64,000 bases of DNA from Silene conica (Eukaryota; Streptophyta; Magnoliopsida; Caryophyllales; Caryophyllaceae), in contig CM055312.2 in NCBI GenBank assembly GCA_029255685.2, forward strand, positions 52,052,202 through 52,116,201. The letters run 5' to 3'. Made by a program: the position numbers and the translations under genes. The notes under the pieces are model-generated. The model worked only from the letters and a program-made list of their open reading frames with translations, made no database searches and was not told where the DNA came from. Shown piece after piece: positions 11,665 to 23,683 of this stretch (position 1 is the first letter of the stretch; every line of letters starts with the position of its first letter).

Positions 11665-13044
11665 ATGCTCGCATCTTGCTGGGGAGAATTAGATTCCGAA
11701 GATGACGAAGACTCTGAAGAAGAGGAAGTTGCTAACCTGTGCCTAATCAATGTGAGCTTGGATCTTATCTCCGACGATCATGACTCATCACAATTTTGCC
11801 TCTACGGAGAATCTGACTCAGAGGATGAAGACCAAGAGGTAAATTTTTTACAGCTTAAGAGTCAAGTTAAAAATTTATCTAAGTCTGCTTTAATTAATTA
11901 CTTCGAACAAACCCTAGATCAATGTCACGAACAAAGTCTTGAATTAGACGAGCTGAAAGAACAGATTCTTGACATTGCTGAGGAAAATCAACTCCTAAAG
12001 GCCAAAGCTAAGAAACTGAAATCCAAGGTTAACATTGATACAAATGTTAAATTGGAAACAGTAATGTCTGAGAAGAAAATTCTTGAGTCTAAAGTTACAG
12101 CCAATGAAGTTGTAATCTCAAAATTAAAACTCAACATTAAAGAGCTTGGATCTAAGATTATAGCCAATGATGCTATAACCTCAGATCTAAAAAGGTCTAA
12201 TGAACTTCTAAAGAGTAAATTTGCACCAGTTGTTGTAGATGAAACTCATCTAGAAGAAGTTGAAATCCTCGAGCAAAAAATCATGGATCTAGAATTCAAC
12301 TTATCCAAAGTTAAAAAGGAACATGCGCAAATCGTGTTCAATTTTAATAAAGACATTCAAGACTTGAAAGATCATAACAATGTTGACCATTCCTCCTGCA
12401 TAAAAGAAATATATTCCTTAAAAGACCTTCTTCTTCATGCTCGTAAAGTTCACGAAAAATGGGAAGGAAGTACTAACGTACTAAACTTCCTAACTGAACA
12501 ATCTGATAACAACATGAAGATGGGTCTAGGACATGAGTGCTATGGTAGAAGAGACCATTCTAAATGTCAACAAAAACCTGATGAACGTGACTTCAGAAAA
12601 AGAAAGTATGTAGACTTACCTGAATATTTAATTTGCACTTATTGTGGTCATGATGGACATCTACGAGAAAACTGTGTAAAACACGCACTCGACTTCAAAA
12701 CTGGAGTCAAATTTGTTAAATCTCTAGGTATACCAAATGACTCCATATCTATCATTGATAGTGAGGAAAGTAATGAAAAGGTTGAGGAAAGAAACAATGA
12801 CCATAGATGGTTCTATGACATGTCCTTCGATTACGCAGAAAAGAAAAATAGAACCACTCAAACTCATAAACCTACAACCTACAAAAAACAAAACCCAAAG
12901 ACTCACACTAGACCAACAAAGCCTAACTACCACAGTTACAAAAAACCTATAGTGAGACAAGTCTGGGTTAAAAAGGAAGATGTTTTTATTATTACTAACT
13001 CAAAAGGACCCAAGTATGCTTGGGTACCTAAGTCCTGTCTTTAA
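11665..13044 (+). CDS. Coiled-coil and zinc-knuckle gag extension, Copia C
   Basis: This 459-residue frame starts with an acidic Glu/Asp-rich stretch (residues 8-20). Heptad-like Leu/Ile/Lys/Glu repeats from about 60 to 240 predict a long coiled coil. A second CCHC knuckle ([14 protein letters not shown], about residue 324) and a basic, Thr/Lys-rich C-terminus follow. It lies between gag and pol and runs nearly into pol. Such long extensions occur in SIRE/Maximus-type Copia elements, where gag is unusually large. The role is not known; oligomerisation or RNA binding would fit. Confidence 0.75.
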   Translation: MLASCWGELDSEDDEDSEEEEVANLCLINVSLDLISDDHDSSQFCLYGESDSEDEDQEVNFLQLKSQVKNLSKSALINYFEQTLDQCHEQSLELDELKEQILDIAEENQLLKAKAKKLKSKVNIDTNVKLETVMSEKKILESKVTANEVVISKLKLNIKELGSKIIANDAITSDLKRSNELLKSKFAPVVVDETHLEEVEILEQKIMDLEFNLSKVKKEHAQIVFNFNKDIQDLKDHNNVDHSSCIKEIYSLKDLLLHARKVHEKWEGSTNVLNFLTEQSDNNMKMGLGHECYGRRDHSKCQQKPDERDFRKRKYVDLPEYLICTYCGHDGHLRENCVKHALDFKTGVKFVKSLGIPNDSISIIDSEESNEKVEERNNDHRWFYDMSFDYAEKKNRTTQTHKPTTYKKQNPKTHTRPTKPNYHSYKKPIVRQVWVKKEDVFIITNSKGPKYAWVPKSCL

Positions 13045-13052
13045 ACTATTTT

Positions 13053-16000
13053 GTGCAGATAATCGCTAAAGAAAATAATCTATGGTACCTCGACAGTGGA
13101 TGCTCCCGACACATGACAGGTGACGCCAACCTATTCACTACCTTAGAAACATTCGACGGAGGAAAAGTTACCTTCGGTGACAACAAAAAGGGAAAGGTAA
13201 TAGGTGTCGGTAAGATATGCGTCTCATCTTCTCACTCTATTAGCGATGTATATCTGGTAAGTGGTCTTAAACATAACTTAATTAGTATATCCCAATTATG
13301 CGACAAAGGAAACAAAGTTGTTTTTCATAAAAATGTTTGTCGTATAATTATGGAAGGTACAAGTAAAGTTATTCTTAAAGGTCATAGAAAGAAAAATGTT
13401 TACATGATTGATTTAAACGTTGTGCCTACTGACTCTCTCTCATGTATGAAAGTTACGTTAGATGATCCATGTCTCTGGCATAAGAGATTTGGACATATTA
13501 GTTCTCCTATTCTTAGCAAATTGAAGAGATGGGACTTGGTCGAAGGTCTTCCCAAGATTAAGTTTGACCAAGAAAAGATGTGCGACACATGTGCACGATG
13601 TAAACACGTCAGATCATCCTTCAAACCAAAAAGAATAGTAAGTACTAACCAAGCTCTTGATCTAGTACATATGGATCTCTGTGGCCCTATGAAGGTAAGA
13701 AGTAGAGGCGGTTCCAGGTATGTTTTCGTTCGAGTTGATGATTACTCTAGATTTGTTTGGCCTATCTTTCTTCACTCTAAAGACGAAACATTTGATGAAT
13801 TTGTTAGTCTTATGAAACTTGTTCAAAAAAAATTAAAAACTAATCTAGTAACTATTCGAACTGACCATGGAACTGAGTTTGACAACCATGCTTTTATAGA
13901 ATTCTGTAAATCCAACGGTGTTGGACATAACTTCTCTGCACCTAGAACACCACACCAAAACGGAGTAGTAGAACGCATGAACAGAACCCTAGAAGACATG
14001 GCTAGAACAATGCTTCTTTGTAGTGGCCTACCTAGAAACTTTTGGGCTGAGGCTATTAGCACAGCTTGCTATATTCATAATCGTGCTATGATTAGACCTA
14101 TCCTTAAAAAGACACCCTATGAACTTTTACGTGGTCGTAAACCTAATATATCTCATCTAAGATGTTTTGGGAGTAAATGCTTTGTTCATAACAATGGTAA
14201 AAATCGTTTAAGCAAATTTGACCCTAGAAGTGATGAGGCAATTTTCATAGGATATTCTGATCATAGTAAAGCCTATAAAGTTTTTAACAAACGTACTTTA
14301 TGCATAGAAGAGAGCATACATGTTATCTTTGATGAGAATAATGCCTTCGACAAGCCTTTACAGGACGAAGAGGAAAACCTAGACGAACCTGACTTTAGGT
14401 TGTCAAGGGAAGATCCTCCTGAAATAGAAAATAACGATGAAGGCGAAATTCAAGGAAACAATGATGAACATGACTTGGAAGGAAATGGTACGAGAGATGA
14501 AACTACAGTTGATGATACTGTAAATAACTCTCAAACTAATGACTTAGAACCCAGAGTTGTAGCTAATGAAGCTACAACTTTGAATCAAAACCAAAGGGAA
14601 GAGGTCATAGTTATACCTGACTCTCCTACAAACCCTGGTTTGGATTCAGGGGGAACAAGTCAAAATCCCGAGTCAAGCAGTAGCAATGAAAACGATCAAT
14701 CAAGAAACTGGAGATATAAAGGCTCTCACCCTCTGGATAATATCATAGGAAGCCTTACAGAAGGAGTTCAAACTCGAAGAAGCTTAAACAACTTATGTTC
14801 CTTCTACTCCTTTCTCTCCACAATTGAACCTACAAACATAAAAGAAGCTCTTGCAGAACCTGACTGGATAGTCGCCATGCAAGAAGAACTACAACAATTC
14901 GAAAGGAATAAAGTATGGCATCTTGTTCCTCGTCCAAAAGATAGATCAGTAATTGGAACAAGATGGGTATTCAGAAATAAATTAGATGACTATGGAGTCA
15001 TCGTTCGTAATAAAGCAAGATTGGTCGTTCAAGGATACAACCAACAGGAAGGGATCGATTATGACGAAACTTTTGCTCCTGTTGCTCGCCTTGAAGCGAT
15101 TCGCTTGCTCATAGCATTTGCTGCACATAAAGGAATGAAATTATTTCAAATGGATGTTAAGACTGCATTCCTTAACGGATATCTTCAGGAGGAAGTCTAT
15201 GTTGAACAACCTCCTGGATTTCCTGACAGCAAACTCAAGGATCATGTGTACAGATTGGACAAAGCTCTCTACGGGCTGAAACAGGCCCCTCGAGCATGGT
15301 ACGACAGACTATCAAAGTTTCTGTTGGAAAGCGGATTCAAAAGAGGCTCAGTAGATAAAACACTATTTCTAAAAAACGAGAATTCCGACCTTCTAATAGT
15401 CCAGATCTACGTTGACGATATTATATTTGGGTCAACCAACAAAAAGTTGTGCCAGTACTTCTCAGAGTTGATGACATCCGAGTTCGAGATGAGTATGATG
15501 GGAGAATTAAAATTCTTCCTTGGTCTTCAAATCCAACAAACGAACGAGGGTATCAAAGTGCATCAACAAAAATACGTCAAAGAACTAATCAAGAAATTCG
15601 GAATGGAATCCTCTCATCCTATGCCTACTCCAATGGTAACAGATAAGAAACTCACCAAAGACGAGGACGGTAAGTCGGTAGATAAAACTACTTATAGAGG
15701 TATGATTGGCTCACTTCTTTATCTTACTGCAAGTCGTCCAGATATAATGTTTAGTGTCTGCGTCCGTGCTCGGTTTCAATCTGCACTAAAAGAATCACAT
15801 ATGATTGCGGTTAAGAGAATTTTAAGATACCTAATTGGAACATCAAAATTATATCTATGGTATCCTATGGACTGTAATTTTAACCTATTAGGATATTCAG
15901 ATGCGGATTATGCAGGTTGTTCTTTAGACAGGAAAAGTACTTCTAGACTTGCGACTTTCGTTGGACCATGTATTATATCTTGGGCATCCAAGAAACAAAA

Positions 16001-16352
16001 TTCAGTCGCCTTGTCAACCGCAGAAGCAGAATATATTGCAGCCGCACTGGTATGTTCCCAACTCCTATGGTTAAAACAACAATTACTTGATTATGGTATT
16101 GACGTGGGATGTGTACCTATATTATGTGACAATACGAGTGCTATTATAATTTCTAAAAACCCGGCTCAGCACTCGAGAACAAAACACATAGAGATTAGAC
16201 ATCACTTCTTACGTGACCATGTAGAAAAGAAAAACATTAAGTTGGAATTTTGTAGTACGGAAAAACAATGGGCGGATATTTTTACTAAACCTTTGGCTAG
16301 GGAACGATTTGAGACTCTACGATTGGAAATTGGTTTAATCGGTGGCACCTAA
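13053..16352 (+). CDS. Pol polyprotein (PR-INT-RT-RNase H), Copia C
   Basis: The 1099-residue frame looks whole. In order: protease [11 protein letters not shown] (about 14-24); GAG_pre-integrase and HHCC zinc finger (WHKRFGH near 143, CDTCARCKH near 180); integrase catalytic D, D, E in [14 protein letters not shown] and NGVVERMN (about 208-310); reverse transcriptase with [12 protein letters not shown] (about 698) and YVDDIIFG (about 786); RNase H with SDADYAGC (about 949), AEAEYIAA and [20 protein letters not shown] is the Copia order. [20 protein letters not shown] at the end is typical of SIRE/Tork Copia lineages. Confidence 0.95.
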   Translation: MQIIAKENNLWYLDSGCSRHMTGDANLFTTLETFDGGKVTFGDNKKGKVIGVGKICVSSSHSISDVYLVSGLKHNLISISQLCDKGNKVVFHKNVCRIIMEGTSKVILKGHRKKNVYMIDLNVVPTDSLSCMKVTLDDPCLWHKRFGHISSPILSKLKRWDLVEGLPKIKFDQEKMCDTCARCKHVRSSFKPKRIVSTNQALDLVHMDLCGPMKVRSRGGSRYVFVRVDDYSRFVWPIFLHSKDETFDEFVSLMKLVQKKLKTNLVTIRTDHGTEFDNHAFIEFCKSNGVGHNFSAPRTPHQNGVVERMNRTLEDMARTMLLCSGLPRNFWAEAISTACYIHNRAMIRPILKKTPYELLRGRKPNISHLRCFGSKCFVHNNGKNRLSKFDPRSDEAIFIGYSDHSKAYKVFNKRTLCIEESIHVIFDENNAFDKPLQDEEENLDEPDFRLSREDPPEIENNDEGEIQGNNDEHDLEGNGTRDETTVDDTVNNSQTNDLEPRVVANEATTLNQNQREEVIVIPDSPTNPGLDSGGTSQNPESSSSNENDQSRNWRYKGSHPLDNIIGSLTEGVQTRRSLNNLCSFYSFLSTIEPTNIKEALAEPDWIVAMQEELQQFERNKVWHLVPRPKDRSVIGTRWVFRNKLDDYGVIVRNKARLVVQGYNQQEGIDYDETFAPVARLEAIRLLIAFAAHKGMKLFQMDVKTAFLNGYLQEEVYVEQPPGFPDSKLKDHVYRLDKALYGLKQAPRAWYDRLSKFLLESGFKRGSVDKTLFLKNENSDLLIVQIYVDDIIFGSTNKKLCQYFSELMTSEFEMSMMGELKFFLGLQIQQTNEGIKVHQQKYVKELIKKFGMESSHPMPTPMVTDKKLTKDEDGKSVDKTTYRGMIGSLLYLTASRPDIMFSVCVRARFQSALKESHMIAVKRILRYLIGTSKLYLWYPMDCNFNLLGYSDADYAGCSLDRKSTSRLATFVGPCIISWASKKQNSVALSTAEAEYIAAALVCSQLLWLKQQLLDYGIDVGCVPILCDNTSAIIISKNPAQHSRTKHIEIRHHFLRDHVEKKNIKLEFCSTEKQWADIFTKPLARERFETLRLEIGLIGGT

Positions 16353-18104
16353 TCGATCTTAAGAGCAGAAAATAACCCAATGATTGACTATGAAAAGACT
16401 GAATTATATGACTGTGTCCGTATATTCCGCTGCATGCCTATGTGTGTTATTCTTTATTAAATGCTCGATTTTGATTATATCTTGCTACGTGTTATACGAA
16501 CGTACACAACCAATTTCTCAGATCAAAATAATAATATTCACATATTAATAATTTATGCCCACAATATTATTATATTAATATTATATATATATATATTTAC
16601 GTGTCTCAGGTACGTAAATTATTATCACCATATCCCAATTATATACGTACCAAAATTTCCGTAATATCTAAACCCGTCTTATTTGTTTATCCTCCAAACT
16701 TACCCTATTTATTTCTACTACCTAACCCCCACGTGTGCCTACCCCACCATCACAACTCTCACACTCTTTCCTCACCGTCCCCAAATCTTACTAAAACCAA
16801 AAATTCAAGAAACCACCATTAACGCTTCATAAAACCCGTTAACCAAGCTAAAATAAAATCATCTACTCAAACACCATACTCCGACACCAACACCCTCGCC
16901 TCCACCGTCCCCCGAACCCATTTTCCGTCACCGTTCCGAAATCAGAAGCAAGCAAGAGACGAAAATTAGAGAAAGGGAAATCGTTAATATGGAAGAGGAA
17001 TTTCAAGATTATGATCAAATACCTCGTCCTCTGTTCCGTGATGTTTCCGGGGATGTTGCAAAAGAAGGGTTGAAAAAGTTCGAATTAAAAAAAAAAAAAA
17101 AAAAGGCGAAGGGGTGGTAGACGTTGGCTATGAATTGTTGCAAAAGAAGGGTTGAAGTAGTTATGGTGTCGAACCCCGAGATCGCATGGGTGATAAGATG
17201 ATGAAGTTGATGGGTATCTTGAGTGATGAGCATGAATTGCAATTTGGACGAAGTAATAGAGATGGAAAACAGAGTGGGTTGGATGGTTTGGAACCCAAAG
17301 TTGATAAACTTGTTTCTATTGTTTCTGGGTTGAAGGAACCAAAATCTGACAAAGCTACCGGGTCGGGGATGAATGATGATGTACGGGAATGGATGGAGAA
17401 AATTAATGGCAACCTTGTTAGTTTTACCCGAGAGTTAAAGTTCGTAAACGAGGAAGATTGAAAGTTGTTTGTCTCGGTTTGTGTGCAAGAACTGTTTTGA
17501 CGGAATGTGTTTGGGTGCTCTCTTGGTGGATATCCATATTCCTTACCCAATTGCCTTTCACTATCTTTTATTTCCTTAATCCTCAAAACATTAGCCTACC
17601 TTTTGTTTTACCCTATCTTTGGCCCAATTTTTCCTATCCTACTACATTCGGCCCATTAGGCTCTTATTCGACACATTCGGCCCATGTGGCTTTATTTTGC
17701 ATATTCGGCCCTTTGGCATTGTAGTATATGGTTGTGTGTCGTTTTCCCGTTTGTATTTCATAGTTGCTTGATTTTAATTACGTTTGTGTGTTTGATTTAG
17801 AATTGCACACTTAGGTTTGTTTCGTATTATATCATTCTAGTCGTTTTATGTCTTTGTTTCCGTCTTTTCAATGATGTCAAGAGGGGGAAAAGAATGCGAC
17901 CTAGATTACGAATTTGCCTAAGATTGCTCCTTGTCGTAACGTATTGTCTCTCATAGTTCTTTAAGAAATTGGTTTAATTTAAAAATAGAAACTCTAGTTG
18001 ATCTATATTATGAATGACCAATATTATGTTGAGGGGGAACGTTACAATATTACACTTAGACACGATTCTAGGTAAAGACTTGCCATCATTAAAAAGGGGG
18101 AATT
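16353..18104 (+). other. 3' region of Copia C with gene-like insert and PPT
   Basis: The 1.75 kb between pol and the 3' LTR has no recognised protein. From about 16620 to 17460 it looks like a captured host leader. A C-rich, UTR-like stretch is followed by an ATG at 16989 opening MEEEFQDYDQIPRPLF; an A-run near 17089 follows, then an open frame at 17186-17461 encoding an acidic, Lys-rich 91-residue peptide. From 17880 on, the purine-rich GTCAAGAGGGGGAAAA and the final AAAAAGGGGGAATTT (18091-18104, the polypurine tract) are typical of SIRE 3' ends. Confidence 0.6.
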
Positions 18105-19624
18105 TGTTGAGTAATATATTCTATATATGTAATATATTGTTTTATGTTTTAATAATGACAAGTCTAGGTGATTATATTTTATATGCATATGCGTGTAATC
18201 GTGCGGTTAAGTGTACAGTTAATTATAGAGCGAAGATCATAGTTTATCAAAGTATAGATACAATCGTAGATTGAAGAAAAAGATCAAGCTCGTATCAAAG
18301 TCTTTTTGAAGACTTACAAGACAAAAGTTTTTATTGCAATATCAAGAGTTCTTAAGTTATAAGTCGTATCTATAACTATTGAAGAAATGAGATTTGCGTG
18401 GAATAAGTCAAAGCGTGAAGATTTATGCGTGCTATTAATATATTATTATATATTAATTTAGTAATCTTATAAACAGTTTTAAAATAGAAATATTCTTTAG
18501 TTAACAAGAATTAGAGTATTTATCTTATGAGGTAAATATTAATTCTAAAATACTAAGGATATTATTTTAACCGTTATTGTCAAAATCTAAATTCCTAGGG
18601 AAACGAGCTTCGAGAAATATGTCTCGAAGAGCGTGATCTATGAAGCACACGTTGGGACGTGCGTGGGGAAGCGTGTCAAGGAAGTATTCCTTACGTTTCC
18701 TACACAACTACTAACATGTTTCATATTATCTTTATGGTTAATTAAATAAATAAATTTGTTTATTTAATCTACTTAAAGATTAACTAGGATTTGATTAAAG
18801 ATATAATTTATTATATTATTGACAAGAATTAGGATTTGATTCAAAGTAGGATTCTATATTTTATGGTATAAGATGTTTCCTAAATCAAATAGGATTGTGG
18901 AAATATTATCTTATGTCTTAAATTAATATTATCTTATTAGAGTCCTTTCCTAATTCATATAAGATTAAGTTTTAAATATTACCTAGAATTAGTATTCTAG
19001 ATAAAGTAATATTCCTAAACTATCTAGTATTCAACCTAGATCTAAATTACTATATATATGCATCATATTTCATGTTCAAGACCCCCGATCAACACGCCTC
19101 ACGCTCAAAGAAAATCAAACGAACGTAGTCTCTCACACGTCTCGATATTCGTGCTAATCATTGTCAAATCTCGTATACAAGACTACAAGCATTGAAGAAT
19201 ATTTTCATATATTCAAGATCTTCAATACAAGAAGTTGTTAAAAGTTTATCTTACTTACTTAAGATAGTTTCGAGTATTTAACGGTACTCATTGTAAGCAA
19301 GTATTTCACGGTACTTGTCGTAGTTAGATATTTTACGGTATCTAGATTGAGTTACAACTAATATCAAAGTTGTACGAGTGGGTTGATAAAATTGTAATCC
19401 GGAGAAGGTACTAATTTTATTAATCGAGAATAGTGGACGTAGGTTTCGATTTGTGAAACTGAACCACTTCAAAAGATCGTGTCTCCTTTACTTTATTGTT
19501 CTTACTCGTCACTTGCTATTACAACGCGTCATCAACATACATCGAAGAAGAATCGAAAAAGTTGGCATACTCAATTCAACCCCCCCCCCCCTTCTTGAGT
19601 ATATCTAGGTCAATAGACTCTTCA
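18105..19624 (+). repeat. 3' LTR of Copia C
   Basis: It is 1520 bp, starts TGTTGAGTAATA after the polypurine tract and ends GACTCTTCA before the ACCGT duplication. It differs from the 5' LTR at about five positions and in the length of the poly-C run near the end. Confidence 0.95.
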
Positions 19625-20454
19625 ACCGTCACCACCGATCACCACCGTGCATCATCAAGACCATCGTCGTTCATCACCATCATCATTCATCATTCATTAT
19701 TCGTTGTTTTACGTTATTTATTTATCCTAATTCGTGATATTTTACAAGTATTATTATTCTGCTGCAACTTCAGTATTCTTGTTGATCGTCTTATTTGATT
19801 ATCTTGAAAAATACGCATCGTCTTATTTGATGCGTATTCTTCAAGATAATCAAATAAGACGATCAACAAGAATACTAAAGTTGCAGCGGAAAAATAATAC
19901 TTGTGAGATATCACGAATTAGGATAAATAAATAACGTAAAACAACGACTAACGAATGATGATCGATGAAGATGATGAACAACAATGGTGATGATGATGCA
20001 CGGTGATGATGGTGATGCACGGTGATGATAACGGTGGTGATCGGTGATGTTGACGGTCGTGTATGGTACACGAATAGTTGTGATCGTTGATGAATTATGA
20101 AATATTGATGGAACGATGTATTGTATGTATTGTGAGTGGTTTGTAGAAGGATAGTTAATAATCTCGCCCTCTAATCCAAGAAGATTTGATTATTCTGCAA
20201 TTTAATCGAATCCACGATTAAACCTAAAGATCAAGCTCGCTAAGATACTTAATCAATAATTTGTAAAGCTCACACAAATACTTTGGTTTTAAGTTTTCAC
20301 TCAATAATAATAATTCAAAGATAAGTTCAAATAATGAGCACGGCTGCCCTTATATAGGACATAATGGCCGACTATCCTACTACTATTAAGGTAAGAATAC
20401 CTTAATCTAACCTAATTAGAAAACCCTAATCCTACCTAGGTTCAAACAACTTAG

Positions 20455-20700
20455 TTTGACTAGGATTAAGACTTCTATTCCTACAGAAATTATGAATCCT
20501 ACAACTACTAGGATTCTTTATTCTACTAGGATTGTGAATCCTATATTAACTAGAACTCCTACTCCTATTAGGATTATGAATACTACAACAATTAGGACTC
20601 CTAATGCTACTAGGACTATGAATCCTATCACAACTAGTATTCCTATTTAAATTAGGATTTCCTATTTGTAATAGGACTCTTACAAAAGACTCCTACTTGG
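20455..20700. repeat. Degenerate AATCCTA tandem repeat, right arm
   Basis: This is the reverse-complement partner of the cluster at 8470-8760. It shows alternating ATTAGGA and AATCCTA motifs with the same rough spacing. The two clusters have drifted in copy details, so they have evolved separately since the arms formed. Confidence 0.7.
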
Positions 20701-20857
20701 ACTATGAAACATATTAGTCCGTATTTTAAACATAACATAAAATAAAACTAACTACTATTAGGACCGTGTGAAATCACACGTCCTAGGTCTTTCTTGGACG
20801 GACTTCTGGCTGAATCAGTTCCATGCTATCTTGAACACTGTATTCGACCCAAAGTCG

Positions 20858-21244
20858 GACCCGTAGATTAGAGACCTCACATTCTGGTTAAGGAGTAGTT
20901 CATAGGAGGATGCTCCCGCATCACAAACTATCAAATAAATGAAGGAATCTAAGTATTCTAGGTAACAGGTTAGATCTACACGAAATATATACACTCATGT
21001 TGTGCTAATTGTGCTTATTCGAAATCAAGTGGCTGAAGGTGGATTTTACTCAATGGTATTAATATAACGCACTAAATGGACTATAAGATAAAATCAGATA
21101 GTTGGTTTATTAATTGGAAAATCTCCAGTCCATTTGCAAGTTTTTTAAGCAATTGGATTAGATTTTGGTGGGAAATTCATAGAAAAGGTAATTTGATTAG
21201 GGTTAAGTAAGAAGGAATTAGATGGAAAGATAATGAAAAAATAT
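20858..21244. other. Intergenic, nothing recognised
   Basis: I see no open frame, repeat or motif of note between the foldback and the next TIR element. Confidence 0.5.
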
Positions 21245-22985
21245 ACCTGAAGAAAATATACCTTGTGGTTTGTCAATTTGTCTATGGTATCCTCTTGGTT
21301 TGTCAATTTGTCTATGACACCCTCTTTTTAAGAATGCGTCTACCATACTCCTAAGGTTTATTATTTATGCCTAGTGTGTCACCGCGGTTACAACTCTCTT
21401 TATTAGCCTACAATTAAGCAACAAAACTTTTTTTTAATCACCTTTATACAATCACAAACACAATTAGACAACCGAAAACCCTAAACAAAGCTTCCTGCTT
21501 TTGCTTCACAATCATCATCAACATTCTCCGTAATCATATCCAGCAACATTCGTTCATAATAGTGGTCGATTATTCATCATTTTGATCCTAAACTAATTAA
21601 TATCATACTTGTTGATTATTCATCAAGAGATACTTTCATCATCATAAAAGGTGCAATTTTTTTCCGCAAAAAGATTATCTATTTTTTCTTCAAACTAAAA
21701 TTAACATGATATTCTGTTTAATTTGTTTATCAATGGTTTGATGATTGTAATTTTTTGGTGGCATATGATGTATTGTAATTTTTTGGATGGATGAACTAAT
21801 TGGATGAATGAAATTTGAATGAAGTTATTAAATAGAGATGTTGGATATGTATTATGAGGAGATGTTGAATATGCATTACAATGAAAAAAAGATGATGAGT
21901 AGCTGTTGATGGAGAAAAAGCTATATTGCAAACCTCGCGTATCTGGTGCAAACTCCATTTTTTTATAAAGTTATTAAAAAACTAACTTTCCCGCCAAATT
22001 TAGTTTATCCTTAATTTAACGGAAGTTTGTCCTTAATTTAACTCTGTTACATCAAATCTAACGTCTAGGGATGTCAATGGGGCGGGGCGGGGCGGGTGCG
22101 GAGGGGGGTCAACCCGCGCCCGCCCCGCGAACTTTTAATTCACACCCGCGCCCGCCCCGCGACCTGCGGCGGGTTGAACTATTCAAAACCATCCCCACCC
22201 CGCGGGGACCCGCGGTTGACCTGCATATCTCCTCAAGAAATGTAAATCTTAAATCTAAAATATACTTGTCGTACTCCTTATACAAATAAGTTTTCGCAAA
22301 ATGCCTTAACATTCAATTAAGTAGAGTCTGTGGAGCCATAAAACGGTTTTACATACAAATATACCGCCAAAAACATGCACAAACAGTAGCCAAAAGCCCA
22401 AATTCTGACAGAGTGCTAGAAGAGTAAACAAAACTACACAACAAATACTCTTCAATTCTTCAGCTCCGTTTGTTTTATTAGTTTGGGAAAATGGGGATTT
22501 AGGGGAATTTGGGTAGTTAGTGAATGACCAGAAATGTAGTGATAACGATTTACGAATGATTATTGTTTATTGCCTTATTGGACTAGGGAAGTGGGTAGTC
22601 TGGATAATGGGTAGTCTGGGTTAGTGGGTTAATTTACTTATTTACTTGTTTGGGCCTGGGGAAGTGGGTAGCTGGGTAAGATAGATTTAATTTATTAAAA
22701 GTTTTTTTTATTATTTTAAGTTATATTTATTTTATCTTATTATTCTTATATATTACTATTAGATATTATTATTTATTAGGTGGGTATAAGCGGGGCGGGG
22801 ACATGTGGGGCGAGTGCGGGTTTTACATGAGACCCGCCCCAAGACCCACCCCATTGACATCTTTACTAACGTCCATAATCCAACAAGGGTACCCTTGACA
22901 CAAATAACAAACTTATGGATACGAGAGACACATTTTTAGAAGAGGGTACCATGGACAATTTGACAAACCAGAGGGGTACCATGGA
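21245..22985. mobile_element. Mutator-like non-autonomous TIR element with nested hAT
   Basis: The left end (about 21255-21395) and right end (about 22890-22985) are inverted copies built from a reiterated unit: TGGTTTGTCAATTTGTCTA then TGGTA(T/C)CCTCT. Each end has two units, followed by a matching subterminal part. No transposase is seen. Edges are approximate and I could not find an exact target duplication. The same TCTA-TGGTACCC-like unit forms the ends of the elements at 32690 and 38586; the latter has a clear 9-bp duplication, which points to the Mutator superfamily. Confidence 0.6.
22066..22865. mobile_element. Non-autonomous hAT element, 800 bp
   Basis: The ends TAGGGATGTCAATGGGGC and its complement (CCCCATTGACATCTTTA) are terminal inverted repeats, flanked by the exact 8-bp duplication CTAACGTC (22058-22065 and 22866-22873). 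GC-rich GGGGCGGGGCGGG and CCCGCGCCCGCCCCGC arrays lie beside the ends. An 8-bp duplication and these ends fit a widespread plant hAT family. The middle (22320-22780) is AT-rich with no transposase. Confidence 0.9.
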
Positions 22986-23174
22986 AAATGCCCGTTTAGG
23001 GTAACTAAAACATGATTTACAAATTGTCATCTGTGACGGACATATTCGTTACAAATTTGCGACGGATCAAATATAACTTCTTGGGTAGCAAAAGACAAAA
23101 CCTTTGAGATTCAATATTTTATCTTTTATACAAAACTAAGAGATTTCGTTACAAGCTTGCGACGCATATATCGC

Positions 23175-23370
23175 TCGCATGGGAACATGATTTATGTAAT
23201 CTTGTGGAGCATTCTTGGTCCGAGTCCATGCCTAAATAGACTTCGAGCCTGTCACCCTCGGGTGATTTACCTGGTGTATATGGTTTGCAGACTATCACAT
23301 ATACCCGCGGGTTTACTCAGTGCGCACCAAAGATAGCGACTGCGGTACCCTCGTCACAAAAAAAAAAAAA
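23175..23370 (+). mobile_element. Probable SINE with poly(A) tail
   Basis: GGTCCGAGTCC at 23217-23227 fits a polymerase III B box. The body reads CACCCTCGGGTGATTTACC, then GTGCGCACCAAAGATAGCG, and ends in a 13-nt A run at 23358-23370. This 3' body resembles a plant retroposon tail I have met in other species, from memory. The 5' edge and target duplication are unclear, and the A box is weak, so a 5'-truncated copy is possible. Confidence 0.5.
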
Positions 23371-23399
23371 TTGGGAAAATGTAAGAGTGTGCAGTACAC

Positions 23400-23683
23400 A
23401 CGTACTGCAATTGCACAATATGTTGTACTGTCACAAAACAGCATCAGTCACAACGAAAAAAACAAAAGACCAACATCGATCGACATCATGGCTTCACTAT
23501 TACCCATAAGGCCATAATCTAGCACTCTCCATTCTTCACAACTCACAAGCATTTTTTTTGGCGAATTGATTTTTGTCACAAAAATTCCAACCAAAATAAA
23601 TCAAACCCCATAGCTTTTACTTATTTATATTGAGCTCTATCCATCTACACAATTCCTTTGTGATTCTAGAATATCTCGCAAAA
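23400..23683 (+). promoter_or_regulatory. Putative promoter and 5' UTR of the FeSOD gene
   Basis: The segment directly upstream of the FeSOD ATG contains TTATTTATATTGAGC at about 23618-23633, a TATA-like box some 55 bp before the start codon. It is AT-rich and lies just after the SINE. I cannot identify specific regulatory sites such as the GTAC copper boxes reported for some plant FeSOD genes. Confidence 0.4.

Larger units (their letters stand above)
9139..19624 (+). mobile_element. SIRE-like Copia retrotransposon C, near whole
   Basis: The element is 10,486 bp, flanked by the 5-bp duplication ACCGT (9134-9138 and 19625-19629). It has two LTRs of about 1.52 kb, a methionine-tRNA primer site, gag, a coiled-coil/zinc-knuckle gag extension, a complete-looking pol, a long 3' region and a polypurine tract. 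LTRs differ by about five substitutions plus a C-run length change by eye, so the insertion is very young (of order 0.1-0.3 million years at usual plant rates). The pol frame is open; the gag side has about two breaks. It inserted into the left arm of the foldback. Confidence 0.95.
8325..20857. repeat. Giant foldback (inverted repeat), split by Copia C
   Basis: The left arm is 8325-9138 continued at 19630-19819 (about 1004 bp without the Copia insertion). The right arm is its reverse complement at 19829-20857 (about 1029 bp). The loop is 9 nt (19820-19828). Matching blocks include CGACTTTGGGTCGAATACAG at the outer edges, a TATAAATAGGG promoter-like box at about 8820 in the left arm, and GATGCGTATT at the centre. 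Arms look roughly 85-90% alike by eye. No transposase is present. It could be a foldback transposon, an inverted duplication of an old LTR or promoter region, or a hairpin siRNA locus. The left arm may extend past 8325, because element B abuts it. Confidence 0.85.
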
